DNA from: Microcaldota archaeon | GTDB taxonomy: Archaea; Micrarchaeota; Micrarchaeia; Anstonellales; Bilamarchaeaceae | Length of the DNA: 64,000 nucleotides | Direction of reading: 5' to 3' | NCBI GenBank assembly: GCA_016932815.1 | Contig: JAFGCC010000020.1 | Coordinates: 38,746 to 102,745, forward strand | Part shown: positions 32,763 through 41,827 of the stretch, one piece after another | Layout: every line of letters starts with the position of its first letter | How positions within the stretch are numbered: the stretch's first letter is position 1 | Position numbers and translations under genes: made by a program | The notes under the pieces: model-generated | Database searches by the model: none | The model's input: the letters and a program-made list of their open reading frames with translations, nothing else | Told to the model about the DNA's origin: nothing

Positions 32763-33657
32763 CTTCTTCCTTGCCCCCTGCAATCTTTTTGTAGAATTTC
32801 ACTTTCAGGATAAGCGCCCCGGCTTCCACGATGAATCCAAGCGCAATCATCAACAGCACGAAGATTGCCAGCACCAGCCCGCCCACGCCAATCATCAGGG
32901 GGCCAAGCGCCATCATGCCCAGCCCCGCCTGCATCCCAAGGGAAAGGAAGAAGTACGGAATCCCCATCACGATTTCCGAGAGCACATACAGTATGAGCCC
33001 AAAAACGAGCGACTCCCAGAAGTTCGCCTTCAATAAGTTCCAAGAGGCCCTGGCCGCTTCAAGCGGGCCCCTCTTGTTTACCGCCAATTCCTGGTGCGAA
33101 TAATAAAGGGCCACTATCGCCAATATCGCGCCCGCTCCCGCAAGCCCCATTAGCCCGATTAGGAGCAAAAGCCCCACAACCGGCCCGATCTGGAGTACCC
33201 TCGCCGCATACACCCCGCCTGTTGCCACAAGCGCCAATATCACTATGGCACCCACGATAAACAGGCTCCACTTCCACGCAACTTCCAGGTTGGAAGGCTC
33301 GAAATATCCCCCCCTTTTTCCGGAATAAACGTATTCAATCGCCCCGAAATTCGCAGCAAGGGAATACGAGAATCCGGCAACAACCCCGGTTAGGGCAATC
33401 AGCACCGAAACCGCCATTGCCCCGATGTTCCCTATCACGGAATAGCCCGGAGCAAGGCTTAGCACAACAAAGCTAATCCCCACGTACGCGATTACTGCAA
33501 CGATTCCCGCAGCCGCCGCAATCCCCAGCATTGCAAGCGAAGACACAGCCAGGTATATGATTACGCCAACGAATCCGCCCTTGCCAAAATCCACGGCTTC
33601 CTCAAAAACCTTGGATGAGTGCCGCAGCCCCCTCTTTATGCTATCCGCAATTCCCAT
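32740..33657 (-). CDS. Polytopic membrane protein (DUF4013-like)
   Basis: 305 residues from ATG 33657, chosen because a TATA-like TGTTTTTAA lies 27 bases upstream at 33681-33689; the frame reaches 33699. About six long Gly/Ala-rich membrane helices, a short lysine-rich tail, and a soluble loop (YSHQELAVNKRGPLEAARAS) resembling DUF4013/glycerophosphoryl-diester-phosphodiesterase-type membrane domains. No catalytic motif seen. Function unknown. Confidence 0.78.
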   Translation of the reverse strand: MGIADSIKRGLRHSSKVFEEAVDFGKGGFVGVIIYLAVSSLAMLGIAAAAGIVAVIAYVGISFVVLSLAPGYSVIGNIGAMAVSVLIALTGVVAGFSYSLAANFGAIEYVYSGKRGGYFEPSNLEVAWKWSLFIVGAIVILALVATGGVYAARVLQIGPVVGLLLLIGLMGLAGAGAILAIVALYYSHQELAVNKRGPLEAARASWNLLKANFWESLVFGLILYVLSEIVMGIPYFFLSLGMQAGLGMMALGPLMIGVGGLVLAIFVLLMIALGFIVEAGALILKVKFYKKIAGGKEEAKTKKAS

Positions 33658-33711
33658 GCTTAATCTCCCCCATTCCATCCTTAAAAACATTCCCCCCAAA
33701 CCGAAGGCGCT

Positions 33712-34245
33712 TCAGCCTAGGAGCTTCACGATTTCCGCCGCCATCCTCTTCGCGGTTGCAGGCCCATCCGCAGTGACAATCCGCCCGTCCACCACGCACC
33801 CCTCCTCCGAGTATTGCGCCCCAAAGTCCTCCAGGACTTCCGAAGTCTTCTTCCCGTATTCCGCGTCGGCTCCCACCCAGACAGTAGCCTTCTTCCCCTT
33901 GAGGACTCCCGCCTTTGCGAGTATGGTCGGAGCCCAGCAGATTGCCGCAAGCACCCTCTTGGCATCAACAGTTTCCCGCGCAATCTCAAGCGCCCTCTCC
34001 TCCTTCCTTATAACCGGAGTTCCCCCTCCGCCTACGAAAACAACCGCATCGTATTCTCCAACATCCACTTCCCCAAGAGTGAGCGAGGATTCCGCAACTC
34101 CCCCAAGAACTCCTTTGCAATCCCCCTTTCTCGTGCTCGCAACCTCCACTTTGATTCCCTTGCCTTCAAAGTATTCCTTGGGCACGAAGAGTTCCTCGTC
34201 CCTGAATCTCTCAGGGGCAACAATCATCAATATCTTTCCTGCCAT
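33712..34245 (-). CDS. DJ-1/PfpI-family protein
   Basis: 177 residues. Flavodoxin-like fold with MIVAPERFRDEELFVPKEYF at the start (Glu17/18 of the family triad), VVFVGGGGTPVI, and the nucleophile elbow AAICWAP with C103. Relatives act as deglycases, proteases or chaperones on stress-damaged molecules; the precise activity here cannot be read. His usually following the Cys in PfpI proteases (C-H) is replaced by Trp, arguing against classical peptidase activity. Confidence 0.9.
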   Translation of the reverse strand: MAGKILMIVAPERFRDEELFVPKEYFEGKGIKVEVASTRKGDCKGVLGGVAESSLTLGEVDVGEYDAVVFVGGGGTPVIRKEERALEIARETVDAKRVLAAICWAPTILAKAGVLKGKKATVWVGADAEYGKKTSEVLEDFGAQYSEEGCVVDGRIVTADGPATAKRMAAEIVKLLG

Positions 34246-34383
34246 GTTCTTCAGCCTCTAAAACAAGCATTCAAATCCGCGCTCACATTTTAAATTGGAA
34301 CACACACTGCCCCCAAACCAATCAAAAAAGAAGCGGATGCCCTCCCGCTTTGGGAGAGCCCGTTAATAAAACGGAGAATCCCC

Positions 34384-34647
34384 TTAGAATGGGGCAAATA
34401 TGCACTCGCGGTGAGAGCTATCCCCATCATCGCCCATCCTAAGCTCTTTAATCTTCTCGCTAAAGGCAGTATTCTCCTCCTGCTTCCCCGCCCCTTTCTT
34501 CCGCCTGCCCATTGGGCCTTCGGGGCCGCCCTGCTTAGCATCCCTCATCAGCTTTTCCATGACGTTCGTGCCCACTCTCGCCCCCCTGTTCCCAACCGGG
34601 GTCCTGGGCACTTCTTTCTGCGCAATTGCCATGTTCTTTCTTTCCAT
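34384..34647 (-). CDS. Small basic hypothetical protein
   Basis: 87 residues, hydrophilic, Gly/Lys/Arg-rich (GRRKKGAGKQEEN), without signal or membrane helix. A shorter start at 34632 (MAIAQKEVPRTP) is possible. It starts 5 bases after the stop of a small helix-turn-helix gene on the same strand, so the two form a mini-operon. No family recognised; likely disordered, possibly nucleic-acid binding. Modest certainty that it is translated. Confidence 0.5.
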   Translation of the reverse strand: MERKNMAIAQKEVPRTPVGNRGARVGTNVMEKLMRDAKQGGPEGPMGRRKKGAGKQEENTAFSEKIKELRMGDDGDSSHRECIFAPF

Positions 34648-34652
34648 TCAAA

Positions 34653-34859
34653 TCAACATCCTTTTACCGTCCTCCAGACGGTCATCCGCGAAACTTCGAA
34701 AATCTCAGCAAGTTCCCTGACCGAATAAAACGGGTATCCCAGATACAGTTGCCTCATTTCGGCCACGGAAGTGCAGTCAAGGCGCCTGGGCCTTCCGCTT
34801 CCGCGTTTCCCAAATTCCCTAACCGCACATGCATTCTTTGGTTGCTCACTGGATTTCAT
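34653..34859 (-). CDS. Small helix-turn-helix protein (recombinase-HTH-like)
   Basis: 68 residues. The second half reads FYSVRELAEIFEVSRMTVWR, a clear helix-turn-helix of the resolvase/homeodomain-like type; the first half is basic (GKRGSGRPRRLD). It lacks any catalytic domain. The start lies directly behind AGGTGG on the minus strand and a TATA-like TATTTAAAG (about 34924-34932) is upstream. It could be a stand-alone regulator of the small downstream gene, or the last piece of a lost recombinase. Confidence 0.6.
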   Translation of the reverse strand: MKSSEQPKNACAVREFGKRGSGRPRRLDCTSVAEMRQLYLGYPFYSVRELAEIFEVSRMTVWRTVKGC

Positions 34860-34986
34860 ACCACCTTTGGTTCATGTTCCGCACCTCCAATCTCTTGGCG
34901 TTGTCCCATTCTATGAATACAAATCTTTAAATACGGGTGTCACAAAACCTCCCGTTTTCCCAAAGATTCCGCGCCGGTGCAACAAG

Positions 34987-34995
34987 CTTTAATAG
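34987..34995 (+). promoter_or_regulatory. TATA box of the DUF4349 lipoprotein gene
   Basis: CTTTAATAG is centred 25 bases before the ATG at 35016, supporting that start over the upstream frame beginning at 34977. Confidence 0.45.
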
Positions 34996-35015
34996 CTTGC
35001 CGCAGTTCCCTCTCC

Positions 35016-35903
35016 ATGCAGAAAGCATACATAGCACTGGCTCTTGCTACCCTGCTCCTTTTTTCCGGCTGCATCGGAGGGGGAGGGGAAACGGGAGATT
35101 ATTTCAATGAGGGGAGCTGGGATTCAGGAGGGGATTACGAATACTCCACCTCTGCCATGATGGCGCCCGGAGCGCCTGCGGCGGACTATGGGGGAAGCTA
35201 TTCGGAAAAGGCATCCGATTCCCAGATGGTAATCCGCGAAGGCTCAATAAGCCTTGAAGTGCCAGAGGGCACCCTGGAAGAAAAGAAAGAAGAACTGGGG
35301 GACCTAATCTCGCAGTACCGGGGCGAAGTAACCTACGTGAGCTTCTACGAATACAGCTACGCAAAGATGTATTCTTTCACGGTCAAGATTTCCCCCAACG
35401 ATTTTGATTCGTTCACTTTAGGCCTCTCCAACCTGGGCGAGATAACGAGCATGGACACGACCCTAGAGGACGTAACCGATGATTACACCGACTTGCAGAC
35501 TAGGATTTCCAACCTGCAAGAAGAGCTCGCCCGCCTCAATGCCCTATACGAAGAGGCAAAAGACGTGGAGGAAATCCTGATGGTGGAGAGCGAAGTCACC
35601 CGCGTCCAGACGCAGCTTGAAATCTACCAATACCGCGCAGAGGACCTAGAATCCCGCTCCGCAAAATCCACGGTAACAGTATACCTTAGCGAGCCAAAGC
35701 CCGCGGTGGAAACCGACCTGATAATGCCCCTTGGCGAAATCCTCGGGATGTTCCTGGGTGCGCTAAGTTTCGGCATAATCGTGGTCGTGGGCCTAGCAGG
35801 ATTCCTGCTGCCAATAGGGATTGCAGCATACCTAATCCGCGCAGCCTATAGGCTCCTAAAGAGGAAGGAAGCCCCACAGGCCCCCCCCAAGAAGGGCAAG
35901 TGA
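35016..35903 (+). CDS. DUF4349-domain lipoprotein
   Basis: 295 residues. Lipoprotein signal with lipobox LLFSGC, then a Gly/Tyr/Ser-rich linker. The DUF4349 domain follows: MVIREGSISLEVPEG, YVSFYEYSYAKMYSFTVKIS, a coiled coil (TDLQTRISNLQEELARLNAL to EVTRVQTQLEIYQ) and STVTVYLSEP. A C-terminal membrane helix (GALSFGIIVVVGLAGFLLP) and a basic tail complete the usual layout, so the domain sits outside, anchored at both ends. Function of the family unknown. Confidence 0.9.
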   Translation: MQKAYIALALATLLLFSGCIGGGGETGDYFNEGSWDSGGDYEYSTSAMMAPGAPAADYGGSYSEKASDSQMVIREGSISLEVPEGTLEEKKEELGDLISQYRGEVTYVSFYEYSYAKMYSFTVKISPNDFDSFTLGLSNLGEITSMDTTLEDVTDDYTDLQTRISNLQEELARLNALYEEAKDVEEILMVESEVTRVQTQLEIYQYRAEDLESRSAKSTVTVYLSEPKPAVETDLIMPLGEILGMFLGALSFGIIVVVGLAGFLLPIGIAAYLIRAAYRLLKRKEAPQAPPKKGK

Positions 35904-35914
35904 GCGCTTCCCCC

Positions 35915-35960
35915 CCTATTCTTTTTTTTTGCTTTTCATTTTTCCTCTTTCCCCATTTTC
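35915..35960 (+). terminator. T-rich terminator after the DUF4349 gene
   Basis: The run CTATTCTTTTTTTTTTGC followed by further T-rich tracts directly downstream of the stop is a typical archaeal intrinsic terminator. Confidence 0.5.
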
Positions 35961-36071
35961 CCCTTTTGTCCAATCCTCTTTCCATGCCCGCGCCCTCCCC
36001 TCTCCGCTCCAGCCCCAAAAAACCATGCCTTTTTTAAGCGGTTTCTTCACTAATACCCTACGGTTTCTATC

Positions 36072-37637
36072 ATGCCAATGAATCGGGCGCTCCTTAGCGT
36101 ATATGACAAAGAGGGAATAGTAGAGTTTGCAAAATTCCTCTCACAAAAGGAAGTGGGGATAGTCTCAAGCGGAGGCACCTCAAGGGCACTGCGGGAAGCA
36201 GACATCCAGACCTTCGACGTTTCCGACCTCACGGGCTTTCCGGAGATGATGGGGGGAAGGGTAAAAACCCTGCACCCTAAAATCCACGGGGGAATCCTGG
36301 CAAAGAGGCAAGAGAGGGAGCACATAGAGCAGGCCCAGAACCTGGGAATAGGAATGATAGACCTCGTTGCGGTCAACCTCTACCCCTTTGAGCAGGCAAC
36401 CTCAAAGGAGGATTGCACAATAGACGAGGCGCTAGAAAACATAGACATCGGGGGCCCGACCCTGCTTCGCGCAGCGGCCAAGAACTACGCGAACGTGGTG
36501 GTAATCTCCAACCCCGCCCGCTATGCCGAAGTCATGAACGAAATCGAAATGTCCGGGGACGTATCAATCGAAACCCGCGAGAAGCTGGCGGTGGAAACCT
36601 TCATGAACGTTTCCCGCTACGACATCATAATAGAAAAATACCTGCGCGAAAAATTCTTCCCGGCAGAGAAAACCCCCGAATTCCTCAACCTCTCATTTGC
36701 GAAGCTCCAGGACCTCCGCTACGGGGAAAACCCCTTCCAGAAGAACGCGGCGTTCTATATGGACCCGCAGGCAAAGCCTCCCGCAGTCTCAAAATCCAGG
36801 CAGCTCCAGGGGAAGCAGCTCTCCTACAACAACATCCTTGACATAGATTCCGCACTCAGCCTGACAAGGGAATTCGGAGACCCCACAGTCGTAATAGTGA
36901 AGCACAACAACCCCTGCGGAGTCGCAACCAATCCGGACCTCCTAGAAGCCTACAAGCGCGCCCTCTCCGTTGACAGCAACGCGGCATTCGGGGGCATAGT
37001 CTGCATAAACCGCAGGATGGAAGAAGATTTGGCAGAGCAGATAGTGTCCCGCTTCTACGAGGTGGTCGCAGCCCCCTCGTTCTCCAAGGGCGCACTGGAA
37101 GTCTTCTCAACTAAGAAGAACCTGCGCGCAATAGAGTTCGGGGAATGCCCCTTCCCCGCAAAGCCCACTCCCTACATAACCTACCGCACTTCCGGAGGAG
37201 GCCTCCTCACCCAGGATGCCGACATCGTATTATACGAGAAGGATTCGCTGCGCAGTGTCACAAAGCGCGCACCCACAGATGGGGAGATGCGCGATTTGCT
37301 CTACGCATGGACAGTCTGCAAGCACGTAAAATCCAATTCCATAGTTTATGCCCGCGGCAACCAGGCCGTGGGGATAGGCGCAGGGCAGATGAAGCGCGTG
37401 GATGCTGCAAACCTCGCAGCCGACATCGCCGAATCCTACGGGGAGAGCGTTGCGGGCTGTGCCATGGCGAGTGACGCCTTCTTCCCATTCCGCGACGGAG
37501 TGGATGCGGCCGCCTCCCGCGGGGTAACCTCGATAATCCAGCCTGGGGGCTCAATCCGCGACCAGGAAGTGATAGATGCCGCAGACGAGCACGGGATGGC
37601 GATGGTCTTTAGCGGCATGAGGCACTTTAGGCACTAG
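36072..37637 (+). CDS. purH: Bifunctional AICAR formyltransferase / IMP cyclohydrolase
   Basis: 521 residues, full length for PurH, catalysing the last two steps of IMP synthesis. The N-terminal cyclohydrolase (MGS-like) domain holds [27 protein letters not shown] and [16 protein letters not shown]. The transformylase part holds [18 protein letters not shown] (K-H catalytic pair region), SNAAFGGIV and the C-terminal [13 protein letters not shown] and [12 protein letters not shown]. Most archaea instead use PurP and PurO, so this bacterial-type fusion enzyme is notable. A T-rich TATA-like TTTTTTAAG lies about 38 bases upstream. Confidence 0.97.
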   Translation: MPMNRALLSVYDKEGIVEFAKFLSQKEVGIVSSGGTSRALREADIQTFDVSDLTGFPEMMGGRVKTLHPKIHGGILAKRQEREHIEQAQNLGIGMIDLVAVNLYPFEQATSKEDCTIDEALENIDIGGPTLLRAAAKNYANVVVISNPARYAEVMNEIEMSGDVSIETREKLAVETFMNVSRYDIIIEKYLREKFFPAEKTPEFLNLSFAKLQDLRYGENPFQKNAAFYMDPQAKPPAVSKSRQLQGKQLSYNNILDIDSALSLTREFGDPTVVIVKHNNPCGVATNPDLLEAYKRALSVDSNAAFGGIVCINRRMEEDLAEQIVSRFYEVVAAPSFSKGALEVFSTKKNLRAIEFGECPFPAKPTPYITYRTSGGGLLTQDADIVLYEKDSLRSVTKRAPTDGEMRDLLYAWTVCKHVKSNSIVYARGNQAVGIGAGQMKRVDAANLAADIAESYGESVAGCAMASDAFFPFRDGVDAAASRGVTSIIQPGGSIRDQEVIDAADEHGMAMVFSGMRHFRH

Positions 37638-37713
37638 CCGCCCCGGATTTTCCTCGGAGCCATGCGCAATCTTTTTAATAGCTATTGCAGAAGCCCCCCT
37701 CGGTGTTAACGTT

Positions 37714-38163
37714 ATGAAAAAAGCACAGGCAGGGTTGGACTTCCTGATGACATACGGCTGGGCATTGCTGCTCATCGTACTCGTTGTCGGTGCACTGTTC
37801 GCCTTGGGAATATTTGATGTTGGCTCATTCCTTGGTAGCAAGGCCTCCGGCTTTGCCCAGATGAGTCCGGTCGGCTGGAGGGTCGCAAGCTCGGGCGCAA
37901 TGACGCTCATGTTTGAGAACCATGCAGGGACAGGGGTAAACGTGACCTCAATCGTAGCAACGCTTGGGACGCAGAACGTTACCTACTCTACCCCCTTCAC
38001 CCTCTCTGCCGGGGCAAGGTCCAGTACCATATCCGTGGGTACCCTCTCTGGGGCCGGTGACGTTGGCGACAGCTACAGCGTTGATGTCGTCATCAGCTAC
38101 ACCGACACCTCAACCGGGTTTGCATACGTGGATTCTGGTACCGTAACCGGAAGAGTGAGCTAA
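37714..38163 (+). CDS. Type IV pilin-like protein (class III signal peptide)
   Basis: 149 residues. MKKAQAGLDFLMTYGWALLL is a class III signal: basic head, cleavage before the Gln-Ala-Gly-type junction, then a 20-residue hydrophobic helix that forms the filament core. The remainder is a Ser/Thr/Gly-rich beta domain. A TATA-like CTTTTTAATAG (about 37672-37682) and GGTG 8 bases before the ATG give it a strong, separate transcript. It faces away from the secretion operon that begins at 47160 and ends at 38425. Probably the major filament subunit; abundance is inferred. Confidence 0.85.
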   Translation: MKKAQAGLDFLMTYGWALLLIVLVVGALFALGIFDVGSFLGSKASGFAQMSPVGWRVASSGAMTLMFENHAGTGVNVTSIVATLGTQNVTYSTPFTLSAGARSSTISVGTLSGAGDVGDSYSVDVVISYTDTSTGFAYVDSGTVTGRVS

Positions 38164-38424
38164 CCGCTCCTCTTCCATTTTATTCTTTTTCTCTCTTTTT
38201 CAATTTCCCATTCCCGCCCTTTCATTCCGCATGATTTTTGCAATCCAGTTCCCCCTCTTCCAAATCCACCCCTTTTTCGCGCATCCACCCCACTATCCCA
38301 CCCTGGCAGGATGCCCCAGAGCACGCGCTAGCCTCCATCTTAGACCGGATATAGGCACTAATGGGCAACCCAACACACTCCCCCCTCCCCCAGCCTCTTA
38401 GGGCACCTAGGGCACGCCACGCGC
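38164..38424. terminator. Intergenic region with T-rich pilin terminator
   Basis: Plus-strand runs (ATTTTATTCTTTTTCTCTC) from about 38175 to 38205 follow the pilin stop and look like its terminator. The remaining C-rich 200 bp before the convergent TadC gene show nothing recognisable. Confidence 0.45.
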
Positions 38425-39372
38425 CTACACGCTGAAGAATTCAGTAAGGATTATTTCTAGCATCATCTTCCCGGCTATGAATATAATCAGCGATATCGCC
38501 AATATCATCGGCACGTACTTGAAGCCCGAAGACTCCTTGCCGTTGGTAATCACTCCCGCAGTCAGGGAGCCGAATACTGCCGTAACCCCGATTGCAATAA
38601 CCGCGAACCAGAATACCAGGTCGGCAGGGACCGAGCTGCTGGCAGTAAACATCGGGAGAACCTGCGAGGTTTCCGAGCCGCCTATGTTTATCTTCTCTTT
38701 CATGTCCATGATCATTCCCATCATGAAAGAGGAAACCGCATAAAGGACCGGGGCGCCCATCCCCGCAGCCGCCAGCATGAACAATTTGTAAGTTAAGACC
38801 GTAGCCGCAACCTCCTTGCGCAGAGCCGCGGATTTCCTAATGTCATACGAGGTTTTCTCAAGCAGGTCCGCAAGGTTCCCCCCGGAGCGCATCCCCTCCA
38901 CAATCAGCCTCATGGTCTTTGCGAACATCTCAGACTGCACCCTCTGCGTCATCCCCATCATCGCATCGCTAAAGGGGGTGCCCGCAACTATCGTGGATTT
39001 TGCCGCCCTGTCTATTTCCTTTGCAAGCGGCCCGAATTCCTTCCTGGCAGAAAAGAGCAGCGCCCTCTCCGGGGTGAGCCCGCTTCTTATGTTGCTTGCC
39101 ATCATAGTAAGGAAATCCGGCAGCAAGTCCTCTATCTGCCCGACCCTCTTTGCGGCGGACAATATGAGCGAAGCATAAACTACTATCTCAAAAAGAACGA
39201 AAACCGCAATCGCCCCCGGCATCGCGTATTCCGGGGCGTAATTGAGCAGTATGAGCCCAAATCCCACCCCGAATCCCGCCCCAAAGAGGAGTATGCTGAC
39301 TAGGAACTCCCTGGCATTGACGTCCCTGTCGCAGTTTATTAGCAGCCTGCGCGTATTCTCCTCGATGTTCAT
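38425..39372 (-). CDS. TadC/FlaJ-type pilus assembly membrane protein (second copy)
   Basis: 315 residues. Type II secretion F domain: IRSGLTPERALLFSARKEFG and SGGNLADLLEKTSYDIRKSA are the paired cytosolic loops. Helix pairs at both ends embed it. It forms the inner-membrane platform that the ATPase turns to extrude pilins. Its ATG overlaps the stop of the other platform gene (ATGA). Together the two make the split TadB/TadC-like arrangement. Last gene of the operon. Confidence 0.92.
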   Translation of the reverse strand: MNIEENTRRLLINCDRDVNAREFLVSILLFGAGFGVGFGLILLNYAPEYAMPGAIAVFVLFEIVVYASLILSAAKRVGQIEDLLPDFLTMMASNIRSGLTPERALLFSARKEFGPLAKEIDRAAKSTIVAGTPFSDAMMGMTQRVQSEMFAKTMRLIVEGMRSGGNLADLLEKTSYDIRKSAALRKEVAATVLTYKLFMLAAAGMGAPVLYAVSSFMMGMIMDMKEKINIGGSETSQVLPMFTASSSVPADLVFWFAVIAIGVTAVFGSLTAGVITNGKESSGFKYVPMILAISLIIFIAGKMMLEIILTEFFSV

Positions 39373-40280
39373 ATCGCCACCTTGGGCCTCCTGTTCTTTA
39401 TTATCCCTATGAACATGACCTGCATTACCAGCAGCCCCACTATCATCGCCCCGAAAGTCCCCTCATTTAGCGGCAATTCGACGAGCGTGGACGCAATCAT
39501 CATGAACACAAGCCCCATGGAGGGGGCTATGACGCACATTAGCATATAAAAGAGCGCAAGCGGATTTAGCTGCGAGCCATAATCGCGTATCATTATCCTC
39601 TGCTCGTTGGATAAGAATTCCACGACGCTCTCAAGCGAAACCCCCACGTCCGTCCCCGCCTTCTGCGAATTGGAGAGCTGCCAGATGACCCTCCGGTAAT
39701 ACTGCGAGGGGTTCCTTATGGCACTCTCTTCTAGCGCCTCGGTAAGCTCCTTGCCCCCCCTGACCTCCTTGACTATCTTGTTGAACTCCTTGCTTATCTC
39801 CCCATAATCCATGTCCGCATTCCCGTACTGCTCGCTCGCAGAAACCAGGGCGTCAAAGAGGGGAACCCCCGCGGAAACCTGCACCATGATGTGCCTGGTT
39901 GCAAATAGCAGGTTGCGCTCAAGCTCCACTTTTTTCTTGCTAAATAGCCACTTGGGGAAAATCATCGCATACAAGAACAATGCAAGCGAAATGGAGAACG
40001 CGACTAGGGCCAGGGTGGCCCAGCCTTCGGGCCCCTCTACCGCCTCGGAGCGGTAAGCCCACGTCCCCAGGATGAACGTTATCACCGAGAAGTAGAACCC
40101 GAACATGAAAATGGATGCGGACATGTATTCTTTTGCGCTAAGCAGGCTGTCCATGTTCCTAAGCTCTTCTTCAAGCGAGGGGAACGCCTTCACGATTTTA
40201 GAGGAAATAGGGTACAGGCTCTTGCAGGGCCCCTTTATCGCCTTGTAAGGAAAAGGAAGCAGCGGAACGGTAGTTATCAT
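39369..40280 (-). CDS. TadC/FlaJ-type pilus assembly membrane protein (first copy)
   Basis: 303 residues. Two N-terminal membrane helices, then the T2SSF loop VQVSAGVPLFDALVSASEQY and SQKAGTDVGVSLESVVEFLS, then two C-terminal helices. Overlaps the ATPase gene upstream by 4 bases and the second platform gene downstream by 4, so all three are translationally coupled. Paralogue rather than copy of the next protein. Confidence 0.92.
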   Translation of the reverse strand: MITTVPLLPFPYKAIKGPCKSLYPISSKIVKAFPSLEEELRNMDSLLSAKEYMSASIFMFGFYFSVITFILGTWAYRSEAVEGPEGWATLALVAFSISLALFLYAMIFPKWLFSKKKVELERNLLFATRHIMVQVSAGVPLFDALVSASEQYGNADMDYGEISKEFNKIVKEVRGGKELTEALEESAIRNPSQYYRRVIWQLSNSQKAGTDVGVSLESVVEFLSNEQRIMIRDYGSQLNPLALFYMLMCVIAPSMGLVFMMIASTLVELPLNEGTFGAMIVGLLVMQVMFIGIIKNRRPKVAI

Positions 40281-41827
40281 TTTGAGCGCACCATCTTCAT
40301 CATTGCCGGCTTGTCAACCACGTAGCGCGAGATGACCTCCCCTACCTTGTCAACGGTGTTTATGTTCTCCCTCACAAGCCACTCAAGCACCTCCTTCCTG
40401 TCTGAGAGCTCTTTTGCTATGTCCTTTTCGCTCATGTTAGTGTAAGTCTTTATGCTGCCAATTATCCTCCTGCTCCTGCCCGCCTTTATCGTCTTGTCCT
40501 CGCCCGCTTTCCACCTATAAATGACGTTTGCCTTGACTCCGGTGGGGGTTGCGACTATCTCCCCGACCTCGAATACCCTGCGTATCCCGCTCCTGCGGTC
40601 GCGGTACATCGTGATTATTAGGTGCAGCGATTCCATCATTACCTGCGGGGTGTTGATGGGCGGGTTGGTGAGCCTGCGCAAAGTCTCGTGCACGGTTTCC
40701 GCGTGCAAGGTCGCATAGACCGAGTGCCCGGTGTGCATCGCCTCAAATAGCACCTGCGCCTCTTCGGCCCTGCGGATTTCCCCGACCATAATCCGGTCGG
40801 GCCTCATCCTCAGCGAATTGACCATCAAATCCAGCATGCTGACACTCCCCCTCCCCTCCCCGGTGGCCTCCCTGACTATCATGGGCACCCATTGCAAATA
40901 TGAAGGAAGCGTCATTTCCTTTGTCTGCTCTATGCTCACAACCCTCTGGTTCTGGGGTATGAATACAGTTAGCATGTTCAGCGTGCTCGTTTTGCCCGTT
41001 CCCGTTCCTCCCGAAATGATGATGTTGGATTCGTACTGCGTTGCAAGCCACAAGAGCGCTGCAACCTCGGCAGAAAGCGTCTTCCTCTTTATGTAATCGG
41101 TAATCGTCCATGGCTTCCTCGCGAATTTCCTAATCGTAATCGTGTTCCCGGAAGACGATATGGGCGTGAGCGTGGCATTGACCCTGTCGCCGCTTGGAAG
41201 GTAAGCATCCAGAAGCGGAGTCTGGGTGTTTATCTGCCTCCCGACTCCCCTCGCAATGGCGCTTGAATAGTTCCATATCTGCTGCTCGCTTGGTATTCTT
41301 ATGTTGGATTTCATCCAGCCATGCTGCTTGTGGTAAACCCAGACCGGCCCCTGCGCGCCATTTACGCAGATTTCCTCAATCCAGTCGTCTCTTAGCAGGA
41401 ATTCCAGGTCCCCCAACCCAAGCATCTCGATTATGATGGTCCCGGAAATCAGGTTCAGGTTCTCCGGGCTGCTGTGCGGCATTTTCTCGCGAATCATGTT
41501 CTCCGCGGTTTCCTCGACCTTCCTCTTTAGCTGCCCGGCCATCTTTATGTCGATTGCCTCGCTGGTCGTTATCCTTATTTTCTTTAGGAGTTCTGGCTTT
41601 ATCACGTCTTCTACGAATGCCCTGGTTGCGGGTGCGAGCTTGGGCACCTCAAGAGAGTATTCCGGCACCCCTCCCCCGGTTATGAGGTTGACGTTTGCAA
41701 CTATGTCCTCCGCCTCGAGCGCGTAGCTGTGTCTTGCCACTTCCTTTTCCATGCTCCTCCCGCTTGCATCCTGCTCCTTGGCGGCTGCCCCCGCCTTCTT
41801 GCCCCCGGCCTCTTTCTTGCTATCCAT
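40277..41827 (-). CDS. Type IV pilus / secretion ATPase (TadA/VirB11 family)
   Basis: 516 residues. Hexameric motor that drives pilin assembly. After a lysine-rich head the protein has the family N-domain, with DLEFLLRDDWIEEICVNG in the middle. Walker A is ISGGTGTGKTSTLN, followed by the Asp-box VVSIEQTKEM and the Walker B/His-box region MVGEIRRAEEAQVLFEAM with TGHSVYATLHAE. The start is ATG 41827 with AGGAGG seven bases upstream; a TTG six bases further out is weaker. The start overlaps the CBS-HTH gene end. Confidence 0.95.
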   Translation of the reverse strand: MDSKKEAGGKKAGAAAKEQDASGRSMEKEVARHSYALEAEDIVANVNLITGGGVPEYSLEVPKLAPATRAFVEDVIKPELLKKIRITTSEAIDIKMAGQLKRKVEETAENMIREKMPHSSPENLNLISGTIIIEMLGLGDLEFLLRDDWIEEICVNGAQGPVWVYHKQHGWMKSNIRIPSEQQIWNYSSAIARGVGRQINTQTPLLDAYLPSGDRVNATLTPISSSGNTITIRKFARKPWTITDYIKRKTLSAEVAALLWLATQYESNIIISGGTGTGKTSTLNMLTVFIPQNQRVVSIEQTKEMTLPSYLQWVPMIVREATGEGRGSVSMLDLMVNSLRMRPDRIMVGEIRRAEEAQVLFEAMHTGHSVYATLHAETVHETLRRLTNPPINTPQVMMESLHLIITMYRDRRSGIRRVFEVGEIVATPTGVKANVIYRWKAGEDKTIKAGRSRRIIGSIKTYTNMSEKDIAKELSDRKEVLEWLVRENINTVDKVGEVISRYVVDKPAMMKMVRSK

